A DNA stretch of 38,032 nucleotides, from the NCBI GenBank assembly GCA_003220475.1, contig QHSO01000009.1, positions 1 through 38,032 on the forward strand, read 5' to 3'. Source of the stretch: Candidatus Rokuibacteriota bacterium (lineage in GTDB: Bacteria > Methylomirabilota > Methylomirabilia > Rokubacteriales > CSP1-6). Shown here one piece after another: positions 1 to 6,923 of this stretch. Numbering within the stretch: position 1 is the stretch's first letter; each line of letters begins with the position of its first letter. Below the pieces are notes generated by a model, which saw only the letters and a program-made list of their open reading frames with translations, was not told the origin of the DNA and ran no database searches. The translations under genes were made by a program, and so were the position numbers.

Positions 1-210
1 GAGTTCGCGTTCCTGATCGGCGGCCTCGTCGTCACCGAAACCGTGTTCAATCTGCCCGGCGTCGCGCGCTTCCTCGTGCAGGCGATCCTGTGGCGGGACT
101 ACCCGATCGTGCAGAACCTCGTGATGTTCATCGCCATCGTGGTGATCTTGTCGAACCTCTTCGTCGACATGCTCTACGGCGTGCTGGACCCGCGCGTGCG
201 CTATGGCTAG
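1..210 (+). CDS. ABC transporter permease, DppB-like (3' end only)
   Basis: This is the last 69 codons of an inner-membrane permease of the peptide/nickel ABC importer family; the 5' part lies outside the window. Visible residues include the family-typical stretch ETVFNLPGVARFLVQAI, a final hydrophobic helix (NLVMFIAIVVILSNLFVDML) and the characteristic ending YGVLDPRVRYG. In the family this subunit pairs with a DppC-type permease to form the channel for di- or oligopeptides, nickel or related solutes. Its stop codon overlaps the start of that partner by 8 bases, so the two are translationally coupled. The substrate cannot be told because the binding protein and ATPases are not in view. Confidence 0.9.
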   Translation, partial: EFAFLIGGLVVTETVFNLPGVARFLVQAILWRDYPIVQNLVMFIAIVVILSNLFVDMLYGVLDPRVRYG

Positions 211-1108
211 GCCCCTCGGCGTGCCGGTGGACCTGGTCGTGGTCGGCGCGCCCGCGCGGCCGGGGTGGGGGACGCGGCTCGGCCGCTTCGTGCGGCGCAA
301 GCCGCTCGGCGCCGCCGGCGGCGCGATCATGCTGCTGATGGTGCTGACGGCGGTGCTCGCGCCGTGGCTGCAGACGCACGACCCGATCGCCACCGACGCG
401 GCCTACACGCTGGGCCAGCCGAACGCCGAGCACTGGCTCGGCACCGATCACCTCGGCCGGGACATCTACTCGCGCATCGTGCACGGCGCGTGGGTGTCGC
501 TGATCGTCGGCCTGGGCAGCACGCTGCTGGGCTCGGTGCTGGGCGGCATCATCGGCCTGCTCTCCGCGTACCTCGGCGGCAAGACGGATCTCATCACGCA
601 GCGTGCGCTGGACATCCTGCAGGGCCTGCCGCTGCTGGTGCTGGCGCTCGTCATGTCGGCCGCCCTCGGCCCGTCCGTGCGCAACGTGATCATCGCGATC
701 TCCATCCCGATCATCCCGCGCGCGTCGCGTGTCATCCGCGCCAGCGTGCTGTCGATCCGCGAGATGCAATACGTCGAGGCCGCGCGTGCCCTCGGCGTGC
801 GCCACCTGCGCACGGCGTTTCGGCATATCCTCCCGAACACCGTGGGACCGTTCATCGTGCTGTGCACGGCCCAGCTGGGCAGCGCCATCCTCGTCGAGGC
901 GACGCTGTCGTTCCTCGGCATGGGCATCCCGGAGCCGTACCCCTCGTGGGGGCGCATGCTCTCGGTCTCCGCCGCCGAGTACGCGCAGAAGGCGCCGCAC
1001 CTCGTGCTGTTCCCCGGCATCGCCATCAGCCTCGTCGTCTTCGGCAGCAACTTGCTCGGCGATGCGCTGCGGGACACGCTGGACCCGCGGCTGCGGGGCT
1101 CGCGATGA
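203..1108 (+). CDS. ABC transporter permease, DppC-like
   Basis: A 301-residue inner-membrane permease, second channel subunit of a peptide/nickel-type ABC importer. After a basic N-terminus there is a first membrane helix (about residues 34-54), the family motif HWLGTDHLGRDIYSR, and five more hydrophobic segments. The ATPase-contact (EAA) loop reads VEAARALGVRHLRTAFRHIL. The C-terminus ends DTLDPRLRGSR, as usual for DppC. Length is normal for the family. It overlaps the upstream permease by 8 bases (ATGGCTAG). No ATPase gene follows, so the operon either ends here or has its ATPases and binding protein upstream. The transported solute is unknown. Confidence 0.93.
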   Translation: MARPLGVPVDLVVVGAPARPGWGTRLGRFVRRKPLGAAGGAIMLLMVLTAVLAPWLQTHDPIATDAAYTLGQPNAEHWLGTDHLGRDIYSRIVHGAWVSLIVGLGSTLLGSVLGGIIGLLSAYLGGKTDLITQRALDILQGLPLLVLALVMSAALGPSVRNVIIAISIPIIPRASRVIRASVLSIREMQYVEAARALGVRHLRTAFRHILPNTVGPFIVLCTAQLGSAILVEATLSFLGMGIPEPYPSWGRMLSVSAAEYAQKAPHLVLFPGIAISLVVFGSNLLGDALRDTLDPRLRGSR

Positions 1109-1142
1109 TGTGGGTCGCGGCACGGGGCTGTTGCGAGCTGTC

Positions 1143-1359
1143 TATTGAGATGGGGGGACCCCTACGGCTTCCCCCCAAACCCCCCTCATTCACGTTGCGC
1201 CCGACAACCGTGCTTCCCATCACCCCCTCGTTCATGTTGCGCCCGACAACCGCGACTATTGAATTGGGGGACCCCTTCGGCTTGCCCAAAACCCCCTCAT
1301 TTGGGCGGGGGCAGTCACCGTTTCGCAAACCTTCTCATTTACGTTGCGCGTGACACCGG
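1143..1359 (+). repeat. Intergenic G/C-rich repeat cluster (two kinds of direct repeat)
   Basis: The 281-base gap between the permease and the amidase holds two interleaved repeats. One, about 30 bases, lies at 1181-1210 and 1223-1252 (28 of 30 identical, core GTTGCGCCCGACAACCG), with a diverged third copy at 1331-1359. The other lies at 1143-1190 and 1257-1300: TATTGA, a run of G, ACCCCTNCGGCTT, a run of C, then CCCCCTCATT. The run of G and run of C can pair as a hairpin. On the reverse strand the second repeat resembles the GGGGGTTTGGGGGG part of the composite repeats at 23259-23330 and 37820-37886, so it may be a diverged member of the same family. No gene is seen here. Confidence 0.75.
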
Positions 1360-1389
1360 TCATCAACTATCTTTCCGCGGAGCCCGTCG

Positions 1390-2802
1390 ATGCGTGAGAA
1401 CGATCCGAACTGGCTGTCAGCTACCGAGCAGGCCGCGCTGATCCGCAGTCGAAAGCTCTCGCCGCTGGAGCTCGTGGACACGCTGCTGGCGCGCATCGAC
1501 AAGCTCAATCCGCGCATCAACGCCTTCGTGCTGATCAACGCCGATCAGGCGCGACGCGAGGCGAGGGCAGCCGAGCGGGCCGTCGGCAAGCGCGGGGCGA
1601 AGCTCGGACCGCTGCATGGTGTCCCCTTTGGCGTGAAGGACCTCGTGGTCACCAAGGGCGTGCGCACGACCTTCGGCACGCCGCTCTATCGCGACAACGT
1701 GCCGGCCGAGGATGCGCCGATGGTCGAGCGCCTCAAGGCCGCCGGCGGCATCATGATCGGCAAGACCAACACGCCAACGTTCGGCTGGATCGGCGCCACG
1801 CACAATCTCGTGTTCGGGCCGACGCGTAATCCGTGGCAGCTCGATCGGACGCCGGGCGGCTCGAGCGGCGGCGCCTCCGCGGCCGTGGCGGCGGGACTCG
1901 GTGCGCTGCACGTCGGCACCGACGGCGGCGGCTCGATCCGCATTCCGGCCTCGTGCGCCGGTATCTATGGCTTCAAGCCCTCGTACGGCCGCATCCCACT
2001 GCACCCGCCGAGCGCGGCGTGGAGTGTGTCGCACATCGGGCCGATGACGCGCACCGTCGCCGATGCGGCGCTCGCGCTCGACATCTGCGCGGGGCCCGAC
2101 GAGCGCGATCCGTACTCGCTGCCGGCGGACGACGCCCGCTACGCGCGCGCGCTCGCCGGTGATCTGAAGGGCCTGCGCGTGGCGTACACCGACGATCTGG
2201 GCTTCGCCGAGGTCGTGGATCCGGAGATCAGCGCGGCGTGTGCGCGCGCGGCGAAGGCGTTTCGCGATCTCGGCTGCCGCGTCGACGAGGTCCAGCCCAA
2301 GTGGCCCTCGATGATGGAGTGCTGGGAGCAGATCTTCTGCGGCGGCATCGCCACGCGCATGGCCCCGCATCTCGAGCAGCGCGACCTGATCGAGCCCGGC
2401 CTCCTGCGGCTCATCGAGATGACGCTGAAGAATCCGCCGACACGTTACGTGCAGGCCTGGTTCGATCGGCTCAACTGGTGGCAGCACCCGCGCGCGTTCT
2501 TCGAGAAGTACGATCTCTTGCTCACGCCCACCATCGCGTGCGCGCCGTTCAAGGTCGGTCTCGACACGCCCGGCGCCATCGCGGGGCGCGCAGTCTCGTT
2601 CTACGGGTGGATCCCGTTCACGCCGGCGTTCAATCTCACGGGCCAGCCCGCGGCCTCGGTGCCGTGTGGCTTCACGAAGGACGGATTGCCAATCGGATTG
2701 CAAATCGTGGGTCGGCGCTTCGCGGACACGCTCGTGCTACGCGCCTCGGCGGCGTTCGAGCGCGCGCGGCCGTGGCGCCAGCAGCGGCCCGCGATCGGCT
2801 GA
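1390..2802 (+). CDS. Amidase (amidase-signature family)
   Basis: A 470-residue cytoplasmic amidase of the amidase-signature family (GatA, FAAH and 6-aminohexanoate-cyclic-dimer hydrolase relatives), which hydrolyses a carboxamide bond. The Ser-cisSer-Lys triad is complete: Lys83 in GVPFGVKDLVV, cis-Ser158 in TPGGSSGG and nucleophile Ser182 in GTDGGGSIRIPA. Length is normal. The start is the ATG at 1390, nine codons before the conserved N-terminal segment; no strong ribosome site is seen before it. No gatB or gatC is nearby, so a stand-alone catabolic amidase is likelier than the tRNA amidotransferase subunit. The true substrate cannot be read from sequence. The gene lies alone between the repeat cluster and a gene for a secreted protein. 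Confidence 0.9.
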   Translation: MRENDPNWLSATEQAALIRSRKLSPLELVDTLLARIDKLNPRINAFVLINADQARREARAAERAVGKRGAKLGPLHGVPFGVKDLVVTKGVRTTFGTPLYRDNVPAEDAPMVERLKAAGGIMIGKTNTPTFGWIGATHNLVFGPTRNPWQLDRTPGGSSGGASAAVAAGLGALHVGTDGGGSIRIPASCAGIYGFKPSYGRIPLHPPSAAWSVSHIGPMTRTVADAALALDICAGPDERDPYSLPADDARYARALAGDLKGLRVAYTDDLGFAEVVDPEISAACARAAKAFRDLGCRVDEVQPKWPSMMECWEQIFCGGIATRMAPHLEQRDLIEPGLLRLIEMTLKNPPTRYVQAWFDRLNWWQHPRAFFEKYDLLLTPTIACAPFKVGLDTPGAIAGRAVSFYGWIPFTPAFNLTGQPAASVPCGFTKDGLPIGLQIVGRRFADTLVLRASAAFERARPWRQQRPAIG

Positions 2803-2876
2803 CGTCGCGCCCACGGGCTCACTGGCACCGGCATTGCGCCTGCCGGAGCCAGTTCCTTCCCAAGGGGGTCCTTTTC

Positions 2877-3629
2877 ATGAAGCTCGTGAGCTTGCTCGTT
2901 CTCTGTCTATCCGTTCTCGTCGCGGTGGCCGCAGCCGGTCAGCTCGCGGCCCAGACAACCACGATCGGCTCGGACGGCACGACCACGACCACCATCGGCA
3001 ACGACATGACATCCACAACGGGCATCTCGCCGACGACCGTGCCGGGCGTCAGCGCGTCGCCGGCGACGTCGACGGGAACGCCGGTCGTGCTGAACCTGGT
3101 CGAGATCACGCGCATGGTGCCGGCGGGCACGACCGCGGTGACCGCGTTCACGGTGCCGCCGGGTCAGACGCTGATCGTCACGGACGTTGTCGTGACGAAC
3201 ACCGGCGACGCGCCGACGTGCGGCGCCGCCATCAATCGCGCCGGTGCCGCGACCGCCGTCGCCACGCCCACGACGAGCAGCACGACGACAGCGACCGGCA
3301 GCACGCCGATGCCAACGGGCGCGACGGCGACGAGCACGACGACGCCCGGGACGACGAGCGCGACCACGGCCACGATGCCGGGCACGAGCGTGCAGACGCT
3401 CGCGGGCACGATCACGCAGAGTGACTCGAGCATCACCGGCCCGCTGTGCGTCGCCGCACGCACCAGCACGCCGTTGCCGTTCACGACCGGCATCGAATTC
3501 GGTCCCGGTCAAACGGTCCAGCTCATGAACGTCCCCGATACGACGACGACGACGGGCGCGGCGGCGACCGCCACGACCTCCACAGGCTCGGTGGGATTCC
3601 ATCTGCGCGGGATGCTCGTCGCGGCGTAG
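2877..3629 (+). CDS. Secreted threonine-rich protein, function unknown
   Basis: The product has 250 residues. A clear signal peptide (MKLVSLLVLCLSVLVAVAAA, probable cut near QLAAQ) indicates export. A Thr/Ser/Ala-rich stretch follows, then a beta-rich segment (VPPGQTLIVTDVVVTNTGD). A second low-complexity Thr stretch (about residues 130-180) and a closing beta-rich part (FGPGQTVQLMNVP, then GSVGFHLRGMLVAA) complete it. The Thr runs look like inserts that divide one beta-sandwich-like domain. The start is the ATG at 2877, with an AAGGGGG ribosome site about 10 bases before it; longer in-frame readings run through the amidase and are not credible. I recognise no family. Placement before a pilin-like gene hints at a surface role, but that is only context. 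Confidence 0.75.
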   Translation: MKLVSLLVLCLSVLVAVAAAGQLAAQTTTIGSDGTTTTTIGNDMTSTTGISPTTVPGVSASPATSTGTPVVLNLVEITRMVPAGTTAVTAFTVPPGQTLIVTDVVVTNTGDAPTCGAAINRAGAATAVATPTTSSTTTATGSTPMPTGATATSTTTPGTTSATTATMPGTSVQTLAGTITQSDSSITGPLCVAARTSTPLPFTTGIEFGPGQTVQLMNVPDTTTTTGAAATATTSTGSVGFHLRGMLVAA

Positions 3630-3673
3630 TACGAGCGACAGCACCAGTCGCGCGTACCGATCATTGGACATTG

Positions 3674-3707
3674 ACGCGGGCAGCGTCGTCGACGACGCTG
3701 CCCGCGT
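3674..3707. repeat. Perfect 34-bp palindrome at a gene junction
   Basis: The arms at 3674-3690 (ACGCGGGCAGCGTCGTC) and 3691-3707 are exact reverse complements with no loop bases between them. The palindrome lies 44 bases after the stop of the Thr-rich gene and its last bases run into a GTG codon (3706-3708) that is the likely start of the pilin-like gene. There is no T-run after it, so a standard intrinsic terminator is not supported on the forward strand. As RNA it would form a very stable hairpin hiding the start codon. It could be a terminator, an operator or a translation block. Confidence 0.85.
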
Positions 3708-4227
3708 GAGCCTCGCCGATCTGCTCGTCGGCCTCGCGATGTTCGCCGTCGTCGGCGCCGCGGCCTTCACGCTGCTCGACGAAGGTCGGCGCGCGTGGGC
3801 GTTCGGCATGGCGCGCGCCGAGACGCAGCAGAGCGCCCGCGTGGCGCTCGCCCGCCTGTCCGCCGAGCTTCGCGTCGCCGGTCGCGGCGGCCGGGACTTC
3901 GACGCGGTCGCGCTGGCCGAGCCAGACACGATCGTGCTGCAGCAGGAACTCGACGGCGACGGCGTCATCGCCGCCAACGGCGAGCGCGTGACGTGGCGGC
4001 TGGTGGGCACGGTGCTCCGCCGCGACGCCGGCGGTGGGCTGCAGCCGATCGTCAACGGTGTGCGGAGTTTTCGACTGACGTACTTCGATGCCGCCGGCGC
4101 GCCGACGCTCGCGCCCGCCGCCGTGCGCAGCGTGGAAGTCGCCCTCGCCACCCGGCCGGACTACTCCGTGGTCGGCTCGACCGTGGAGACGGTGTTGACG
4201 ACCCGCGTGCGGCTTCGTAATCGCTGA
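3706..4227 (+). CDS. Pilin-like (PilW/PulJ-type) membrane-anchored protein
   Basis: The N-terminal helix SLADLLVGLAMFAVVGAAAFTLL followed by RVALARLSAELRVAG is the pattern of minor pseudopilins of the PilW/PulJ class, in which a hydrophobic helix packs into a pilus. The usual processing signal is not intact: where families show G before the cut and E at position 5, this reads R (or the start itself) and D. The first in-frame start is a TTG at 3664, which would put the 34-bp palindrome inside the coding region. The GTG at 3706 gives a 173-residue protein starting just at the helix, and is preferred but unproven. The C-terminal half looks beta-rich. It follows the Thr-rich gene and ends 34 bases from the convergent dehydrogenase gene. 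Confidence 0.6.
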   Translation: MSLADLLVGLAMFAVVGAAAFTLLDEGRRAWAFGMARAETQQSARVALARLSAELRVAGRGGRDFDAVALAEPDTIVLQQELDGDGVIAANGERVTWRLVGTVLRRDAGGGLQPIVNGVRSFRLTYFDAAGAPTLAPAAVRSVEVALATRPDYSVVGSTVETVLTTRVRLRNR

Positions 4228-4261
4228 CGTCCGGCGTCTCGGCGCTTGCCGTGAGAGCGCT

Positions 4262-5275
4262 TCATGGCGCTCGCCGCCGCCGCATCCATGCCAGCCCCGA
4301 GAGCCCGGCGGCAAGGGCGGTCACCGCCAGGACGTTGCGGTGGGTGCGCGCCCAGAACTCATAGCTTCGCGGGTGCGCTCGCGCGTCGAAGTCGCCGTGG
4401 GCGCCGTGGTCGGTCGCGTCGTCGACGGGAGCCCAGAGGTTGTCGCGCCGATCCGGCGGCGGCGCGCCGTCCGTCTGCTGCGCATCGAAGCCGGTGCGAG
4501 CCAGGTACGCGTCGGCGAGTCGCGGAACGAGCGCATTGCCGACGATCGCCGTGACGGTGGGACCGCCGACCCATACCTCGCGGTCGGCATGATCGGCGGC
4601 CCAGACGATGGCGCGCGCGGCGACATCCGGCTGGAAGATCGGCGGCACCGGCTGCGCGCGGCGCGGCAGCCGGCTCTTGACCCAGCCGAACTGCGGCGTG
4701 TTCAGGGCCGGCATCTGCACCATGACGACGCGCACGTGGCTGCCGTCGTGCAGGAGCTCGCAGCGCAGCGAGTCCATGAACCCCTGGATGGCGTGCTTGG
4801 CGGCGCAGTAGGCGGATTGCAGCGGAATGCCGCGGTACGCGAGCGCCGAGCCGACCTGCACGATCACGCCGCGGTCGCGGGGCAGCATGCGTCGCAGGGC
4901 GGCGAGGGTGCCATATACGTAGCCGAGGTACGTCACGTCGGTCACGCGCTTGTACTCTTCGGCCTGCATGCTCTTCACGGGAGCGAATACCGAGAGCATT
5001 GCGTTGTTCACCCAGACGTCGATCGGACCGAGCTCACGCTCCACACGCTCGGCCGCCGCCTCGACCGCCGCCGGATCGGAGACATCGAGCGGGAGAACGA
5101 GCGCGACGCCGCCGGCACGCTCGACGTCGCGGCGCGCGCCCTCGAGGCCGGCCCGGCCGCGAGCAATCAACCCAATCCGCGCGCCGCGTGCGGCGAACTC
5201 GCGCACGGTGGCGCGCCCGACTCCCGCGGATGCGCCGGTCACCACGACCACGTGAGGGGCTCGAGTGTCCGTCAT
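4262..5275 (-). CDS. Short-chain dehydrogenase/reductase (SDR family)
   Basis: A 337-residue NAD(P)-dependent oxidoreductase. The cofactor motif TGASAGVG is near the N-terminus (about residues 14-21), followed by the VNNA structural motif and the catalytic set: Ser in QVGSALAYRG, then YCAAK with Tyr and Lys. A Rossmann core of about 250 residues is followed by a roughly 80-residue tail ending in a hydrophobic segment (VLAVTALAAGLSGLAWM) and RRRR, suggesting membrane attachment. This tailed form is common among SDRs annotated only as family members. The start is the ATG at 5275, eight codons before the first strand; longer readings pass through unrelated low-quality sequence. It is convergent with the pilin-like gene. 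The substrate is unknown. Confidence 0.9.
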   Translation of the reverse strand: MTDTRAPHVVVVTGASAGVGRATVREFAARGARIGLIARGRAGLEGARRDVERAGGVALVLPLDVSDPAAVEAAAERVERELGPIDVWVNNAMLSVFAPVKSMQAEEYKRVTDVTYLGYVYGTLAALRRMLPRDRGVIVQVGSALAYRGIPLQSAYCAAKHAIQGFMDSLRCELLHDGSHVRVVMVQMPALNTPQFGWVKSRLPRRAQPVPPIFQPDVAARAIVWAADHADREVWVGGPTVTAIVGNALVPRLADAYLARTGFDAQQTDGAPPPDRRDNLWAPVDDATDHGAHGDFDARAHPRSYEFWARTHRNVLAVTALAAGLSGLAWMRRRRAP

Positions 5276-5370
5276 CGCGTCCTCCTCAATCGGCCGAATC
5301 CTGCGCCAGCCTCGCCACCGTGTCGCCCGCCGCAGCAGGTCGAGCCCGGCGACCTTATCGGCGACGGCAT

Positions 5371-5502
5371 CGCGACGGCGAAGCCGTCTCGCTTCGGCAG
5401 CATGACGTCGAGCACGATGAGGTCGTACGCCGCGGCTCCCTCGGCGGCGACGTCGACAGCGTGACCCTCCTTCCGCTCGTCCTCGACGACGAGGATCCTC
5501 AT
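5371..5502 (-). pseudogene. Decayed response-regulator receiver fragment
   Basis: Reading left from 5502, the frame opens MRILVVEDERK and soon gives YDLIVLDVMLP and DGFAVA, the start and the phospho-acceptor region of an OmpR-type receiver domain. The two are much too close: about 20 residues expected after DERK and several more after AAEG are missing. The homology ends near 5371 and the frame then runs through unrelated codons to a stop at 5272. There is no DNA-binding domain. This looks like the remnant of a two-component regulator gene after internal deletions. No partner kinase is seen in the window. Confidence 0.65.
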
Positions 5503-5583
5503 GCTTCCAGCGTATCCCCTGGCTCGTTACTGGGCGTCGCTGCACATCCACGGGCCAATCCGCTGTCGGCCGTCCCGCCCGTG

Positions 5584-5603
5584 GTGTCTGAATTTTCAGA
5601 CAC
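5584..5603. promoter_or_regulatory. 20-bp operator-like dyad
   Basis: Arms GTGTCTGA (5584-5591) and TCAGACAC (5596-5603) are exact inverted repeats around ATTT. The centre is A/T-rich in a G/C-rich genome, as expected of a dimeric regulator's binding site. It lies 52 bases before the unknown gene at 5656, 18 bases before a sigma-54-like promoter, and 81 bases behind the start of the response-regulator remnant on the other strand. No T-run follows, so a terminator is unlikely. The binding protein is unknown. Confidence 0.55.
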
Positions 5604-5621
5604 TTGGCGGGAGCAGTGGGT

Positions 5622-5637
5622 CGGCGCGGAGATTGCG
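5622..5637 (+). promoter_or_regulatory. Possible sigma-54 (-24/-12) promoter
   Basis: The sequence CGGCGCG, four bases, TTGCG has the invariant GG (5623-5624) and GC (5635-5636) exactly 10 bases apart and a perfect TTGC. Transcription would start near 5648, a few bases before the ATG at 5656. The 20-bp dyad just upstream could serve an enhancer-binding activator, although such sites are usually further away. In G/C-rich DNA this short pattern can arise by chance. Confidence 0.35.
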
Positions 5638-5655
5638 TTGGCGTCGAGCGCCCCC

Positions 5656-6153
5656 ATGGATCAACCTCCGAGCCGCCACGTCGTTGCGACGGTCATCGGT
5701 CGGGCTATCGGTCTGAGAATCATCAGCCCGGTGGCCGCGGAGTCGACGCTCCCGGTCCTCGAAGGCCGGCTCGCACGGGCGCTGCCCGGGTACTTCGGGC
5801 TGTTTCGCTATCTGGTCGAGCTCGACGCGCCGCTGCCCGACGGGTTCGACCCGCTCGGCGAGCTGCCGTGGTTTGCGCGCAATCGCAGCGTGCGCTCGCT
5901 CGTGATCTCGCCCGCGCCCGACGCGCCCACGCTCGAGACGCCGCCCGACGTGATCGGCGACTGCGTGCGCGAGGGCCGCATGCTCCACGTCTTCGTCTCG
6001 ATCGGTCCCACCGCACGCGCGCTCCGCGTGGCCGGCGACGCCGCTGCGTCGGAGGCGCGCTGCCCGTTCCTGTGCATGGCCGATCTCGAGCCGCGAACGG
6101 CGACCGCGCGCGCACCGCTCACGCGCTTCATCCGCGAGGCCCGCGCGAGATAG
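5656..6153 (+). CDS. Hypothetical protein (165 aa)
   Basis: I do not recognise this protein. It starts MDQPPSRHVVATV and has no signal peptide or membrane helix. It contains a mixed stretch (GYFGLFRYLVELDAPLPDGF, then ELPWFARNRSVRSLVIS) that looks like a folded cytoplasmic domain, and a late segment ARCPFLCMADLEPR with two cysteines. The ATG at 5656 is chosen because upstream sequence in the same frame reads as non-coding and because the operator-like dyad and sigma-54-like promoter sit just before it. No ribosome site is clear. It stands alone between the decayed regulator and the dcw promoter region. Codon use, with G or C in most third positions, supports a real gene. Confidence 0.55.
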   Translation: MDQPPSRHVVATVIGRAIGLRIISPVAAESTLPVLEGRLARALPGYFGLFRYLVELDAPLPDGFDPLGELPWFARNRSVRSLVISPAPDAPTLETPPDVIGDCVREGRMLHVFVSIGPTARALRVAGDAAASEARCPFLCMADLEPRTATARAPLTRFIREARAR

Positions 6154-6394
6154 AGGCTTTCGGGACCCCACGGTGGGACTGCTCCTGCCGGCCAGCCGGA
6201 ATTCCTGTCGACCGACCCGCTTCCACAGACCCGGATCGCCCAGATCGAGGCCTGGCTCCCCGAAGCCATTCAGCACTACCGCCCCCTTAACCAGTCGACT
6301 TCCACCATCCGGCGTGGGCCAGTGGGGCGACGGCCCCATCCGTGCGCCAAACGCCTGGGTAGCGTATTTCCCTAAAAAATCGTGCTGTTTTCGC

Positions 6395-6423
6395 TTGACA
6401 GGCCGAAATGGCAACTGTAAATT
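6395..6423 (+). promoter_or_regulatory. dcw cluster promoter (sigma-70 type)
   Basis: TTGACA at 6395-6400, a 17-base spacer, then TAAATT at 6418-6423: a perfect -35, the ideal spacing and a good -10. The surrounding 60 bases are strikingly A/T-rich for this genome. Transcription would start near 6430, just before the MraZ boxes. It should drive mraZ and the coupled genes behind it. The rest of the 324-base gap before mraZ (6154-6394) shows no gene and no clear terminator. Confidence 0.85.
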
Positions 6424-6431
6424 CGCCAATT

Positions 6432-6459
6432 AAGTGGGGCAAAGTGGGATGAAGTGGGT
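6432..6459 (+). promoter_or_regulatory. MraZ operator: three GTGGG boxes at 10-bp spacing
   Basis: GTGGG occurs at 6434-6438, 6444-6448 and 6454-6458, each preceded by AA, giving an exact 10-base period. MraZ proteins are known to bind tandem TGGG repeats of this period upstream of their own gene. The boxes lie between the -10 element and the mraZ ATG, so bound MraZ would block its own promoter. This fits autoregulation of the whole dcw cluster. Confidence 0.88.
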
Positions 6460-6477
6460 CCAACAGCTCCAAAACCA

Positions 6478-6921
6478 ATGTTCAGGGGACGTTATCCAGC
6501 GACGGTCGATGCCAAGGGGCGGGTGAGCATCCCGGCCAGGTTCCGGGAGGTCCTCGGCCGCTACGAGGGTGGGAACCTCGTCATGGTCCCTGACGGCGAG
6601 TGCCTGGAGGCCTACCCCTTGGCCGAGTGGGAGCGGATGGAGGCCAAGCTGAGGGAGCAGTCGCGGTTCAACAGCGAGGTCAGGGAGATCAGCCGGCTTT
6701 ACGTATCACGCGCAAAAGATGTAACGCTAGATGCAGCGGGCCGGATGCTGATCACCCCGGACGTGCGCCGCGACGCTGGCCTCGACAAGAACGTCCTCAT
6801 CGTCGGTGGGGGGCTGGACAAGTTCGAAGTCTGGGATCGCGGGCGCTTCGAGGAATACGAGCGGACGGGCCAGCCCAAGCTGCCTTCGCTCTACGAGAAG
6901 TTGTCGGCGCTCGGAGTCTAG
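6478..6921 (+). CDS. mraZ: Transcriptional regulator MraZ
   Basis: A 147-residue DNA-binding protein with two SpoVT/AbrB-like halves. Each carries the family signature: DAKGRVSIPARFRE near residue 14 and DVTLDAAGRMLITPDVRR near residue 81. MraZ forms a ring-like multimer that binds tandem TGGG boxes and represses the dcw promoter; matching boxes lie directly upstream. The start is the ATG at 6478, which gives the usual MFRGRYPATVDAKGR opening. An in-frame GTG at 6454 is rejected because it is part of the third operator box. No clear ribosome site precedes the ATG. It is first in the dcw cluster, with rsmH starting just after its stop. Confidence 0.95.
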   Translation: MFRGRYPATVDAKGRVSIPARFREVLGRYEGGNLVMVPDGECLEAYPLAEWERMEAKLREQSRFNSEVREISRLYVSRAKDVTLDAAGRMLITPDVRRDAGLDKNVLIVGGGLDKFEVWDRGRFEEYERTGQPKLPSLYEKLSALGV

Positions 6922-6923
6922 CG

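Noticed and set aside
1390-2802. GatA subunit of the tRNA-dependent amidotransferase
   Set aside because: No gatB or gatC is adjacent and the C-terminal half lacks clear GatA-specific blocks, so only the family call is made.
4262-5551. A 429-residue form of the short-chain dehydrogenase
   Set aside because: The added 92 N-terminal residues are Arg-rich, match no domain and overlap the decayed receiver fragment; the Rossmann fold starts properly from the ATG at 5275.
6454-6478. GTG at 6454 as the mraZ start
   Set aside because: It is part of the third MraZ box, and the family's N-terminus begins at the ATG at 6478.
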